Notes: generated by a model from the letters alone, not told the origin. A DNA stretch of 64,000 nucleotides from Catonia carolina (GCA_035578175.1 JAQMRL010000006.1:31070893-31134892); one strand, 5' to 3'; shown: positions 36,746 to 48,552, counted from the first letter of the stretch. Numbers and translations: made by a program.

Positions 36746-36829
36746 ATACGCCGGGGTCCTGGGTTCGATTCCCGGTCATGGCTGGCATGTCGGACGTTAA
36801 ACCAAAAAAAAAAAAACAAAAAAAAAACA
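36746..36829 (+). mobile_element. 5'-truncated SINE with target duplication
   Basis: Holds a B-box (GGTTCGATTCC) and the 3' end CGGACGTTAAACCAAAA followed by a long A-rich tail. TAAGCTC is repeated on both sides (36739-36745, 36830-36836). The A-box half of the tRNA head is missing, consistent with 5' truncation during target-primed insertion. Confidence 0.75.
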
Positions 36830-37316
36830 TAAGCTCTTGTGAACCAATCAGACAATATTATAAGCATTCTCTTATGTGTATGAATGTTTGTTTTGTTGTT
36901 TACGAAATATGAGGAGTTGTTTTGAGAAAGTTGATTTCGAAATACCCAACTTTGTCAGATTCTAGGATGGGTGTTTCTTCATGTAAGCTATGGCACATAT
37001 TTGGGACCACAAGTTGAAGTTAATGTGATTGGATTTTACGTGATTGACTTTGATTTTCCACTTGTGTAACCATTCAGAAAGTTAGGCAATACTACAAGTT
37101 ACCTAACGTACCTCAGTCACTTTAAGTAACAACTTTCTTAAGTTTAAAGCACAACTGAAATTCTATAAAATATCAGACGGTTTTTAAATCAAAAAAAGTT
37201 TAATGGTATTTTCAACTTGTAGTCTTTTAATTCTGTATAGGCTGTGTGTTTTAAAAATCAAGCGTTTTAAAAATGACCGAAAATGATTGGACTAATTAAT
37301 TTTTTTTCTTTTTTAG

Positions 37317-37426
37317 GTTAATGGATCTTGGAGCCTTCCAGCGTTTGTGTGTGATTTTTACATAGCTATGGATGTTACGTGTAGTACTTCGTCTATATTT
37401 AACTTAGTCGCCATTAGCATCGATCG
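37317..37426 (+). CDS. Dop2R: Internal exon of a D2-like dopamine receptor (transmembrane helix 3)
   Basis: This 110-bp exon lies between a pyrimidine-rich acceptor ending in AG (37315-37316) and a consensus donor GTAAGT (37427). It reads as 36 open codons plus two bases, so it enters in phase 0 and leaves in phase 2. The product holds an ECL1 tryptophan (residue 5), the disulfide cysteine C3.25 (residue 12), the amine-binding aspartate D3.32 (residue 19) and Asp-Arg of the DRY motif (D3.49 at residue 36, Arg split by the intron). The C-to-D (7) and D-to-D (17) spacings are exactly those of class A amine receptors. The stretch CDFYIAMDV and the following STSSIFNLVAISID are, from memory, the insect D2-like receptor signature. 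Such receptors sit in the plasma membrane and signal through Gi/o. No flanking exon was found, so introns are at least 37 kb and 26.5 kb unless one was missed. Another D2-family amine receptor is the main alternative. Confidence 0.88.
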
Positions 37427-37428
37427 GT

Positions 37429-39379
37429 AAGTCAAATAATTATTTCATTTTAGATTTTTTGTAAAATCAATAATTATTCACTTTTAACTGTTTTTTTTCT
37501 TTCAAAAATGCCTCTTTATTTATTTCTTCTTTTCATATTTAACGTCATTTTAAATCCAAAAATAGGTAACTACTTTATTGGAATTCTGTAAGGACTATGC
37601 TGCAGGATAATTAACAATTGGGTTTTCAATTTATTTCTGGAAGGGCGTAACAGTAACCAATGAGATATCAGTCAGGATTTGTAAATTCATCTCACAATTA
37701 TTTAGTACGAGTACATTATATCAAAAGTTAATTTTTATATTTAAGAATGTTTTACTGACTTATTGTTTGGCGTCTATTAAAAAAGTTACACAATTTGTGT
37801 AATGGATAATGATGATGAAAAGTTAGTTTTATCAAGCGCAAATAAATCTAAGATGGTGTCAGATGTAGACTCGTCCTTCTTTACTCTCCGGGATATATAA
37901 ATACCGGTAGATTCCCCCGAGAGGTATAAAAGGTATTAAAATACAAGAAAATAAATACAAGAATTAATACCAGTTTCCTGATATTGTATTTTTACCTGGT
38001 AGTAATTTACTAAACGACAAATTCACACGGGTAAAGGTAAATAATTTATTTATTTTTAATTTTGTACTTTTAAAAAGTTTTTGGAAATAATATTTCTGAA
38101 ATTTTTTAAACTTTATGAATAATAAAATTAATAAATGTAAAAGAAAACAACGTTTTAATTAAGAGGGTCTTTAACAACTGAAAAAAATAAAAAAAATAAA
38201 AAAATAAATAAAATAAAATAAAAAATAAAATAAAATTAAATTAAATAAAAAAAGAAAATATACTAATGATCCATTTTCTCAGAAATCGGTGAAATTAGAT
38301 GACTTAAACTTTGTAAGCCTATAAATGTATATTTGATTTAAAATGTAGTAGTTAAAATAATCTTTCTTTTTATATAATACGTGCGATATAAAAAACATAG
38401 AAAGAATTTTAAAAATTGTCTTATTTTTTCAATACTATTTTAAAAACTTGGGTAATTAGCGACACAATATATTATTAATTCACAATAGTAGAAGATATTA
38501 CGCTTCCAAAATTTTAGCTCGATTTCGCCAACGGTTTCTGAGATAATGCTTCATTTCTATGAAAATAATGAGTTTGATAGAATCGTGCGTAAAAGTTCAA
38601 AACTGCAACAAAAATCACCATAAAACTTAAGATAACCTTAATAATTCTGTTTGATTATAAACAAAAAAATCAGAACTTAATAAGAACAATATACATTTTT
38701 TTAGAACGACTCACATTACATTATAAAAACGGACAAAATCGATTTTTTCCATTTTTTAGATTTTAATTAATTATGGAACGGTAACTTTAAAAATATGATT
38801 AAGAATCATACATAAAATAATAAGATATATACAATTTTTCGTAAAAAAATTTGTAGAATATGTTTTAAGTAAAGATAATTTTTTTATTACTGATAAAGAG
38901 GGTGTCTTTAAAAGGTATGGTCAAACTATTGTACGTGATTGTAAAGCTAAAAATATTTCAAAAATGTTCATAAAACATAGGTCTGGAAACGCTTGGTTAG
39001 CGGCTAGCATAGATATTTCGCTTGGAATTCAGTTACTACAGTGAAATGAGACAATATTGAAATTTTTAATACCTAAATTAAGAGGTAAACGTAATTGAAT
39101 CTCATGGTTCTTAACCTGAAGAATCCAATAAAACAAATACCAGAACAGTGTCTTCCATAGTATTTTATGATATTGCACATAAAACACAAAAATTAGTCAT
39201 CGATAAACCACTGTGTTAGGTGTAATGTAAACTAAGTACTTTAAAATACCTAATGTAAGTTAAGACTTACACACTTCATTGAAATTAAATTTTTATTAAT
39301 TACCAAACCAGATTATATTGGTACTAAAATATAACTACTCTTTTTCAACAAAAGAAGATAAAGTTTTTCATAAATTCGC
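37429..39379. other. Intron sequence after the exon, no further feature
   Basis: AT-rich, with the A-rich tract at 38.2 kb. No second receptor exon recognised. Confidence 0.5.
38180..38256 (+). repeat. A-rich (AAAAT)n low-complexity tract
   Basis: Degenerate AAAAT/AAATA units over about 75 bp, 750 bp after the exon donor site. Confidence 0.8.
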
Positions 39380-39769
39380 TTGTTGTTTCGGTCAACAGCC
39401 AAAAGGTTGGTTTGAACCTCTACAGGTTTACTAAGTAAAATCGAGGAGTGGGGTGGTTTACTATTGACTTTCTCATCGAGTTGAAAGAGTATGCTTATCA
39501 GCATGCCAAGCCCTCCGAAAAGCACTTACATTTTACCCTGCAAATGACACCTTCACTTCATTCACCACAGGGTTGGCTGTTTAGTGAAATTAATTACTCT
39601 CAAAGAAGATAATTCTGAGTGGTATCATTTACACCTCTACCTCTTCTGTTCTTAAATAGTTCAGTCGTATAAATTGGCTGACTATGAGCTAAGAAACAGA
39701 ATTTTTTGTAGCCCTGGAATCAGCAGGTCGAGTGCAATTAATTTAACACTTCACCAGCCCGTTGTAGGC
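39380..39769 (-). repeat. RepA retroposon copy
   Basis: Minus-orientation copy from TTGTTGTTTCGGTCAACAGC to CCAGCCCGTTGTAGGC. It is moderately diverged; a partial version of the internal frame remains. Confidence 0.75.
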
Positions 39770-40164
39770 AAGAGTTCGCTTATCAACTACTTATTTCAAT
39801 TTTTAATAAAATGAATAAAGAAATGGGATAACAGAATAAGGATTTTGCTTATTTTGTACTGAGTATCTCGAAATGACCTTCGTTTTCTACAATACATGAT
39901 TTTGCATGGCTGTTGCATTCTTTTTAGTATTATAAGGAATCATAAAAGCACAAGAAGCCTAACCTTAACATCTCGTTACCACTTTTAAACACTTTGGCTG
40001 GCTTTCCACTTTTTCAAGGTACCCGATACCTTCGATCTTTCATTACATTAAATTAGGCCTACTGATAATTCAAAAACTGAAAGTTTTGATAAACAATATG
40101 TTTAGTAAAAATATGACTACACTTCAACAAATTAAAAACTGCAGATAAGATCTAGCAAATAACA

Positions 40165-40370
40165 ACCAAGGTCGGGTGTGAGGTTGCCCCTTCGCTAAGT
40201 CACACTGTGTTCAACCGAACTCCAGCTGACATTTTGTTAGTTGTCATTCACAGCGGGACCACAACGTGACAACGCAGGATACGATTAACGAAAGTCAATT
40301 GGCTCAGTGCTGTGCAAGGTCACCAAGCTCCGCCTTCATCTGCAGTCTGTAGTTCGTAAAGCTATAGTAA
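40165..40370. other. GC-richer unclassified segment in the downstream intron
   Basis: About 200 bp of balanced composition, with GTGTGAGGTTGCCCCTTCGC followed by TAAGTCACAC (short complementary ends) and ACAACGTGACAACGCAGG. No frame, repeat partner or tRNA-like box seen. Confidence 0.3.
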
Positions 40371-41191
40371 TACAACTATTATACTAAAATACCTGCATTT
40401 TATAAGCGAGTGCATATTATAAATTTTCGTTTTCTGTTATGTGTTTCTGCACATTATGTAAGTAATCCGATTTGTTTGTACCGCCTTTTATATTTTCTAA
40501 TTAAATTATATAGCAGTTTACTAAAATACATAAATGTAATTAATTATAAAAAAGTTACATTTTAAATAATTATGAATCATATTAACCTGTCATTTTATAT
40601 TTTTTGAGCTTTTTCTTCAGCGTTGCAATTTTTACAAAATGTTTTTAAACCAGGTCATTCTGTTTGTGTTTTTATAAGAACAACCTTTTACTATAATCAA
40701 AACCATACAGAAAGCCTTTTAACTATTATTGTACCAGTAATTATTACGAGTGTAGTTTTATTAAATTACTTGTATTATGTTTCTAAAAGAATAATTACAT
40801 AAAAATTTAAAATTTTATTCCGTTGGTTCAAATTTAGTAATGTATTTAACTTTAAAACAATTTTAAATTATAATTTTTAGACCAATAAATTTTGTCTGCC
40901 CTTACACATCTTTCAAAATGAACATTCATTATTTATTCGTACTTTGAACATTACTTACTCATAACGCAAAGTTCTTAGCAGCATCATAGAAAGTTTTAAC
41001 AACTTTATATAGTTAGTTAATTAGTCATAATCTTTATAAGAAACATATTTTGTTCTACTTTTAAACAGACAGGATATATACGCTTAGATTAAATGGTTGG
41101 GTATTTGTACCAGTGTTTATTACATTTTTCTTAAAAAATTTTTTTAACACTTTTGACCTGAAAATTTAGTAATTGTTATTATGGTAATAAC

Positions 41192-41230
41192 ATGCCCATA
41201 ACAGACAGGTGAAGTGTTAAATTACAAATT
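41192..41230 (+). repeat. RepA 5' end fragment
   Basis: Only the first ~39 bp of RepA (ATGCCCATAACAGACAGG and following) are present before sequence similarity ends. Confidence 0.5.
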
Positions 41231-41339
41231 AGAATTGAATAAAAGGTGTTACAAAAAGGCCAATTATCAAAATAGGTAGGTCTACCCACCCGACTCTTTC
41301 ACAGTAGTTGTACAACAATAGGCAGGCCTACCTGTACTA

Positions 41340-42279
41340 ACGAGTGATTCAAAAAGAGCGCCGGTTTTTAAACGGCTGGTAAATTTTTGTCTATCGGTTG
41401 GCAACATTGTTAGACCTCATTTCTATTTCGGAGAACATTCCGATTGACGATTCAGTTGTAGTTTCTCTTGTTCGCAGTGTAGTACTCTCGCAGTCTGTGT
41501 CTAACCATGGAGAAGTTTACTATTGCACAACGAGTGTTAATCGTCAAAACATTTTACCAGAGTGGAGAGAGTTATGCGGCTACTGTCAGGCGACTTCGCG
41601 GTACTCTGGGACGTAATGAAGCACCGAATGAATCAACAGTTCGCAGGCTCATGAAAAAGTTTTTTGAGACGGGTTCAACAGTCGACCTTAAAAGTTCTGG
41701 ACGTCGTCGTTCTGGCCGAACTGAGCAGAACGTTGCGTTGGTTCGTGACAATGTGGCTGTTAGCCCAGCAAAATCAATACGTCGCCGTTCTCAATAATTG
41801 GGTTTACGATGTTCTTCTGTACGGAGAATTCTTCGGTACGATCTCCAATATCACCCGTATAAAATTCAATTGACGCAACATTTGAAAGTGGCAGACCACC
41901 AGAAGAGACGACAGTTTGTTGACTGGGTATTGAGAAAACGGCAGGATGATGACACCTTCGCAAACAAAATCATTTTCAGTGATGAGGCGCACTTCCACTT
42001 AAACGGTTTTGTTAATAAACAGAACTGCCGTATGTGGGGTTTAATTCGACGGGTTATCGGGCAAATGGAAGTCGAAACTTGTCGTGCAGTGATATCCAAT
42101 TTCATGGACAGAGTTGATGCGTGCCAGCGCAGTAGAGGAGGACACATGCATGACATCATTTTTCATACATGAAATCGGAAGGTAAGATGAACTTGTTGAT
42201 GTACTTATTTTCAGTTTTTCAATAAAATAAATCTCTTAATTTGATATATCAAAACCGGCGCTCTTTTTGAATCACCCTA
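41340..42279 (+). mobile_element. 940-bp internally deleted Tc1/mariner-type element, copy 1
   Basis: Bounded by TA (41338-41339, 42280-42281) and inverted ends built on GTGATTCAAAAAGAGCGCC. It is exactly the same length as the 59.6-kb copy, with about 12 differences by eye (near 98.7% identity). It contains a transposase frame with one internal deletion and, in this copy, a premature stop. Confidence 0.88.
41507..42172 (+). pseudogene. Deleted Tc1/mariner-type transposase, stop at codon 97
   Basis: Same 221-codon arrangement as the copy at 59816, but codon 97 is TAA (His in the other copy), splitting the frame into 41507-41797 and a downstream part from 41798. The N-terminal part holds the helix-turn-helix DNA-binding region with the GSTVDLKSSGRRRSG linker. 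The downstream part has IIFSDEAHFHLNG with the first catalytic Asp, then jumps to the C-terminal SRGGH tail. The second and third catalytic residues are deleted, so it would be inactive even without the stop. Confidence 0.85.
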
Positions 42280-42399
42280 TATAACTATTTATAACTATTT
42301 CTTTGAAACACTATTTATCAATCTTATTATTTAAGTTAAAATTTTTAATATCATGGTCTTCCTCGAAAATTCTTGAGCATACATTCCCGTTAGATATTG

Positions 42400-42545
42400 T
42401 CAAAGTATATTCATTATCGCTACGTTGCGATTCTTTTTTGTTTGTCTGTTCATTGGGGTTAACTTTGTATATTCATTGTTACGGGAATCGAACCCGGGAT
42501 TTTTCGCTTTGTAGGGTAGCGGGCTAACCACGATGCCAAGAAGGT
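42400..42545 (-). mobile_element. tRNA-derived SINE fragment
   Basis: On the minus strand, A-box TGGCATCGTGGTTAGC (near 42539-42524) and B-box GGGTTCGATTCCC (near 42496-42483) are present with about 30 bp between them, followed by a non-tRNA body. Acceptor-stem pairing is absent. Confidence 0.55.
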
Positions 42546-42694
42546 GCTATCATCAAATACATTTCTGAACTTAGTTTTTGCAAGTTTACTAAAGATTTCG
42601 TATTATGGTCAACAGAATTATTATGCTAGGTTAAATTCATCGATATTCATTCATTTTTATTTATCTGGAATTAATATTTAAGAATACTTAAATA

Positions 42695-43610
42695 CGAGGT
42701 GTGGCTATTAAAAAACGAGACTGACGTTGTAAAAAATTTTATTTTTATTTTATACATAATCACTTATTGTCACCGTCAATATACAATCCTCTCTATCCCT
42801 GCAACGCTCCATGCGAATTTCCCATTGTTGGAAACAGTGCTGGAAGTCATCTTCTGTAAGCTCCTTCAGGACTCGTGCCGCTTACTCTTTTACAACTTCC
42901 ACAGACCCAAATCTTGTCCCTTTTATAGCATATTTCAGTTTAGGGAACAGGTAGCAGATAATAACATGTGATGAAATGTGGTTTTTTACTTATGATCCGG
43001 AAACGAAGCGCGAATACATGCACTGGAAGAGCCGAACTTTACTGAGAGCCAAAAAAGCTCGATTAAGCAAGTCAAAATTTAAAGCAATTATGATTGGTTT
43101 TTTTTATATCCATGGAATTGTGTACACTTTACTGGGTTCCTAAAGGTCAAACAATTAATCCATATACTACCTTGAGGTACTTTCTAAACTACATCAGAGA
43201 GTAAGGAACAAACGCTCCAAAATGTGGAAGGACAAATCATGGGTTCTCCACTAAGACAATGCGCCAGCTCATTCCGCCTTATCTCTCAAGAGGTTCCTAG
43301 CCAAGTACAGTATCTCAATGTTAGATTATCCACCATATTCACCAGATTTTGCACCATGTGACTTCTACCTGTTCCCTAAGGTGAAATCTGCACTAAATAT
43401 GATAAAATTTGAGTCTGTAGAAGCTGTAAAAGAGAAAGCGGCACGTGTCCGCAAGGAGCTGAAAGAAGATGACTTCCAGCAATGGAAAATTTGCATGGAG
43501 TGTTTTAGGGATAGAGATGGAGTGTATATTGAAGGTGACGATAAGTGATTATGTATAAAATAAAATAAAAAAATTTTACGTCAGTCACGTTATTTAATAG
43601 CCACACCTTG
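42695..43610. mobile_element. Palindromic mariner derivative (916 bp)
   Basis: Both ends are the mariner 3' end, in opposite orientation. TA flanks (42693-42694, 43611-43612). The left arm (42695-42953) is the inverted 3' coding end. From about 42960 the plus strand carries the C-terminal half of the transposase. The element's own 5' terminus and the N-terminal half are absent. Confidence 0.82.
42960..43548 (+). pseudogene. Mariner transposase, C-terminal half
   Basis: Starts near the GDETW region (here CDEMWFF), then FFYIHG-like sequence, HxDNAPAHSA-type region with an in-frame stop before the DN (CACTAAGACAATGC), PPYSPDFAPCDFYLF (third Asp of the DD34D triad) and the C-terminal QQWKICME...GVYIEGDDK followed by TGA. 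The last 76 codons (43318-43548) are open. Frame breaks in the upstream part make it non-functional. Confidence 0.8.
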
Positions 43611-43612
43611 TA

Positions 43613-45042
43613 GTTTGGTTTTAAATCGGTTGATTTAAGTACAGTTACTTAATTTTTTCATTACTTGTTAGGTTTTAAAAATTTTGTAATTAAATTTTGA
43701 TAAACCGTTATGAGGCCTAAGTTGAAACAAAATTAATAAACTGATTCGCGTAAGCTATATATATATTTGGTGTTTGGTGGAATGTCTATATTTCATTTCG
43801 TACGTGGAAAATATTTTTGTTTAAATATGTTCTATTATATTCAGGAAATGTAATTAAAATGTTTGATGACATATTTAATTGCAAATTATATTTATATGTA
43901 CATAAATGCTTTGAACTCAGTTTGCTAATTTAATGATCTTCAGTTACTACTTAATTAAATGTCATTTTCAGTTAGGAAATTAAATAGGTGGTTTATAAAT
44001 ACTAGTTTTAATTAATGTTATAATTTTATGTTTACTTATTTTTAAACGTGTATCTTTACAGAAATTAAAAACTTGGTAATTTAATTAAACCGAAGGATTT
44101 TTTTATAAAATTGTCTACACATTTTTATATCAAAGTTTTTTGTTTATTGAAATAGACTCTTTTACATTTAACTGGTGTTAACAAGTTATAGAATGTAGAA
44201 ATTAACTCAGAACGTTAATATTATATTTCTTCAAGTTGGTCGTTAGCAACTTCAAAAGATTAGAAATTATTAGTTTCAACCTAGAACATTTTACTTTGAA
44301 GTCTTAAACGCTACCACAACAATAAAGAATCGAGATCGGTAGCAATTTTATAGTGTTACATGACAAAACCGTTTATGTATAATTATTATTCTAAAATATT
44401 GCTCCTCCATTTAGGTGAAATTTTATATAATTTGATTCAATTTTTTATAAAAACATTTGTAATAAAGTAATAACTTTATTAGATAAATGATCATATGAAG
44501 CATTTTTGTTGGTCGTTGACATATTAGGCTAAGGTTTCCTATGGTTTACTTGGTAAACTCTAGGTGATTACAGAAATAAAACCCTTTGTTTCCAATGCAA
44601 TAGCATGAATTGATTATAAATATATCTTTTGTTTAATTAATGATTTTTCGTTCATAAAATATTACCGTTGTGTGACAAAGGGAATTGAAAATTTGATATT
44701 TTATTCAGAATCTGTTTATGACTTTTTTATATGACTGAATTTTGTACAATATGCGGATTACCACATTTATATTATTTTTGTTTTTGAGCGCTAGACATTA
44801 TTTAGCTGGTCATCAATTGTACTTGAAAAGGATTGCATAACCTGATGGAAAGTCCTCCATCCAGCTATAATGGCGCTTATCACCTTACTAATAGGGCAGG
44901 CTATTTTTTATTAATTTACATAGAAAAGAGTATAATAGAATTACTTTATTGCTATAAGAATACAACTTAGAGCACGGAGTTGGCTTATAGAAAAAAACGA
45001 TTTTTAAACACATACTTAATTACAATATAAAATAAAAAACAA
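43613..45042. other. AT-rich stretch between two palindromic mariners
   Basis: Mostly featureless. A GC-richer patch at 44840-44905 (TCCTCCATCCAGCTATAATG) is unclassified. Confidence 0.5.
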
Positions 45043-45044
45043 TA

Positions 45045-45985
45045 CGAGGTGTGGCTATTAAAAAACGAGACTGACGTTGTAAAACATTTAATTTTAATTT
45101 TATACATAATCACTTATTGTCACTTTCAATATACATTTCTTCTCCATCCCTACAACGCTCCATGCAAATTTTTCATTGTTGGAAACAGTGCTAGAAGTCA
45201 TCTTCTGTCAGCTCCTTTAGGACACGTGCTGCTGTCTCTTTTACAGCTTCCACAGACTCAAATCTTGTCGCGTTTAATGCAGATTTCACCTTAGGGAACG
45301 GGTAGAAGTCACATGGTGCAAGATCTGGTGAATAAGGTGGATGTTCTAATAGTGAGATGCTGTACTTGGCTAGGAACCTCTTGACAGTTAACGCGGAATG
45401 AGCTGGCGCATTGTCTTGGTGGAGAACCCATGATTTGTCCTTCCACATTTCGGGGCGTTTTTTCCTTACTCTTTGACGTAGTTTAGAAAGTATCTCAAGG
45501 TAGTGATATTAATTAGTTTATAATAGTTTGACCTTCAGGAACTCAGTGAAGGTACACAATCCGATAGATTTAAAAAAAACAATCATATTGCTTTAAATTT
45601 TGACTTGCTCATTCGAGCGTTTTTGGCTCTCGGTGAAGTTCGGCTTTTCCAGTGTATGGATTGGCGCTTCGTTTCCGGATCATAAGAAAAAAACCACGTT
45701 ACATCACATGTTTTTATCGTTTCCAAAAAATTTGGGTCATTTTCAATCACGTACAACGTGTCAGTACAAACATTTCTGCGAGCTTCATTTCAAACATTTT
45801 TGAGCGGCACGTGTCCTGAAGGAGCTGACAGAGGATGACTTCCAGCATTATTTCCAACAACGGAAATTTCGCATGGAACGTTGTAAGGATAGAGCAGGAG
45901 TGTTTATTGAAGGCGACAAGTAATTATGTATAAAATTAAAATTAAATTTTTTACGTCAGTCTCGTTATTTAATAGCCACACCTCG
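45045..45985. mobile_element. Palindromic mariner derivative (941 bp)
   Basis: Mirror-image arrangement of the 42.7-kb element: the coding half is on the minus strand at the left, and an extra inverted 3' end (45798-45985, plus orientation) is at the right. TA flanks (45043-45044, 45986-45987). Ends read CGAGGTGTGGCTATTAA. Confidence 0.83.
45191..45760 (-). pseudogene. Mariner transposase, C-terminal half
   Basis: On the minus strand, after a degenerate GDETW region (CDVTWFF) and ETKRQ, an open stretch of 85 codons (45448-45191) reads WVLHQDNAPAHSA, with the second catalytic Asp, then EHPPYSPDLAPCDFYPF, with the third, and FESVEAVKET. The spacing fits the DD34D signature of mariner. N-terminal DNA-binding sequence is absent. 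The frame is broken upstream of 45450. Confidence 0.85.
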
Positions 45986-46023
45986 TATATACGAGGTATA
46001 TGGTATATACACCTCGTATATGG

Positions 46024-46400
46024 ACTAACGAGAACTTCAGCTGATGTCACAACGTCTAAATCTGCCCTTCATAAAAGTAGTAAAACGTGGCAAGCAACAT
46101 TTAAAAAGTTGTAAGAGCATCAAAGTCCATCCGTAATCAACTTCCTCTACAACTGCGAAGATACACACTGAAACGTTTTAAAACATTGTACCGTACTTAC
46201 CTTTACAATTTTGTTAATCTTATTACTTATTTAATTGTTTCTACTTCTATTATTAATCATGGTCATCTGCAGCTTCAATTACTTTATGTTTTAAAATGTT
46301 ATGCACATTTCAGTCAAGTTTATTTTTGTTTTTCGTTCAGAGTTTAGCTTTTTTTTGAAACGCACTACTGAATGTGTTTTTTTTTCAAATAACGTCTTTA
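46024..46400 (+). mobile_element. Decayed copy of the Jockey 3' end
   Basis: Similar at DNA level to 55300-55720, with shared segments AATCTGCCCTTCATAAAA, GCGAAGATACACACTGAAACG, AATTTTGTTAATC and the later TTTTGAAACGCACTACTGA. Reading frames are destroyed. It begins directly beside the right end of the 45.0-kb mariner. Confidence 0.65.
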
Positions 46401-46659
46401 TTTTCGACGTCTTCGCCGTCTTTGGTGTAGGGATCTTCTTCGATAACATCCTATCATTATCTTCATCATCAACATCACATCTTTTTAATCTTTTCACCGT
46501 TGGGCTTTCATTTTCATTTGCATCAAGATCACCTCCATCATAGCATGATTACGTCATCCTGGAGGATACACTGCTGGGTGTGACCCCTCCTTCCACGCCT
46601 AATAATAACTTTCATCAAATCTAGTGGTTGTGCTTTAATGTATAGTATAGTGTTCTAGA

Positions 46660-48550
46660 TTTATAAAATTAAAGACAAAAAAATAAAAACGTTATTACTC
46701 AAACTTTTATTATTTATGTATAAACTTAATATTTACTTTCAAAAGACTGATTGGAAAAAAATTATACCTTGTTTAAAATAAAATTATTCATATAGGCTAC
46801 AATATTTATACACAAAAAATTATATTGACAACCTTTTGTATCGTGACTTTGACTTAGAAATAAGGTTAAAACTCCGTATTATAAACAAAATTACATGTTA
46901 ACCTCCAAATTATTTCTTCTTCTCCTTGTAATGTTAGTGTCCCTATGTCCAGCTCCTATAACCACCGCTAACTCCTACCTCTTGATTAATCTATCTTTTA
47001 AATCTGGTCGAATCCCAAATGCCAAATCCCAAATTGGAAACCTCAAAACCTCTAATTTACCAGCCTCTAACCCCACAAAAACTTTTCAATCAACGTGAAG
47101 TGTTAAAAGAAAGGAAAACTATTAAATCTATTGACTGAATTTGGGGTGAAAATTGGCTAAATTGAGGCCCTATGGCACAGAGGAAAACAACAACATACCA
47201 AAGAATTTCTGATCCAGGTAACTGAAAGTTGGCTATTATTACAACCAATTGTCTAAATACTACACTTATGTTACTAATTCTAAACCTGTAGCTGTTTTCC
47301 TCTCATATCTGTTTACTTAATTGTGGATCTTAACATAAATTTCAGGTTAAAACATGAAACCTATTTAAGATAGAGGTAGTGTTTTGATACAATATTTTCT
47401 TCTTATAATATATAATATGTAACTAATGTAACCCAACAATACAATAATAAAATCAGTTATTTACTTGTGTTATGTTTTTTAAAATATACGCAATTATTTC
47501 TTATAATTTTATTTTAATCTAAAACTCACATTTAGGTCTAGTTTACCTCTAATATATTTTCTTCACCTGAAAACAATAATAATTATTTACTATTACATTT
47601 CTAATACCAAATACACTTTAATTTCTGCCTCAATTACTGCACATAAAATATATTAATTTAAATTTCGTTTCTATCCAGAAAACCTGTAAAAAATGAACAT
47701 AGATTATTGCAAAGTGTTCATTGGATTCTGTGTGGTTTAGAGGGAAAATTAATTTTGTAGATTATAAAATACCATAATTGTTTTTTGGGTTTTCATATCA
47801 AAAATTGATTGAAATTACTTTTGTCCATTTAACGTACGTAAAATACGAGATTTTGCAATTAATGAAACCACTGGTCGTGTACGTTTTTGTCCCGGTTGTA
47901 ACTTTAATGAGGCTGTGTAAATTTTTTTAAATGGTTGGTTTAATTTGTTAATTAATTAAAAATCAATTCTAATTAAGTGATTTATGATTTGGAATTTCAT
48001 ATGTAGGATTTATCTTCATATTTTTCAACCGTGGTTTTTATGTCGTTTTTTGAGTAGAAAAATGTATGCGCATTTTCTAATAATACTCTGGTTATTTATT
48101 GATGTGATAATTTATAAGTAATATAATAAATTATATTATTATCATCCAATTTTTTTGGTATTTTATTTTATTTATACCCACACATTATTTATATTTCTTT
48201 TATCTAAAACAACGTCACTTATTAAATAAATCTTTTTCAGCTATCGTACCCTTGTATTTTCTTTATAACAACCAAGATTTGTAATTTTTCAAATTTAATA
48301 ATTAGTGTTAATTTTTTTTTTAAGAAAGCATACACTATTTTAGGTATTAGTGACTACTTTAGGTGACAGTCAAAGTGGGTTTTAATGTGTAATAATCTTC
48401 ACTCAAGCCTAAAATCGAATTTGTTTTCAGTACAATTTAATTTACACAAACTTTTTTATAATTACTTAACTATGGAGTTGACCTAATATAAAAGTTGGAT
48501 GAATAATTATTAGTTAACAAATTTTGATAAATTTTTTTGTTTTGCAAAAA
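46660..48550. other. AT-rich non-coding stretch
   Basis: A 67-codon frame at 46895 starts with a leucine-rich stretch but has no other support. No repeats or exons recognised. Confidence 0.45.
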
Positions 48551-48552
48551 AA

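Larger units (their letters stand above)
1..37316 (+). other. Probable upstream intron of the Dop2R-like gene
   Basis: Inferred from the + strand exon at 37317. No exon coding for the preceding helix 2 region was recognised here. The sequence is AT-rich and largely transposon debris, as in long insect introns. It ends in a T-rich tract and AG at 37315-37316. The 5' limit lies outside the window. Confidence 0.6.

Noticed and set aside
41398..41616. 72-codon frame at the start of the 940-bp element (and its twin at 59707)
   Set aside because: Overlaps the transposase start in another frame; duplicated only because the element is duplicated.
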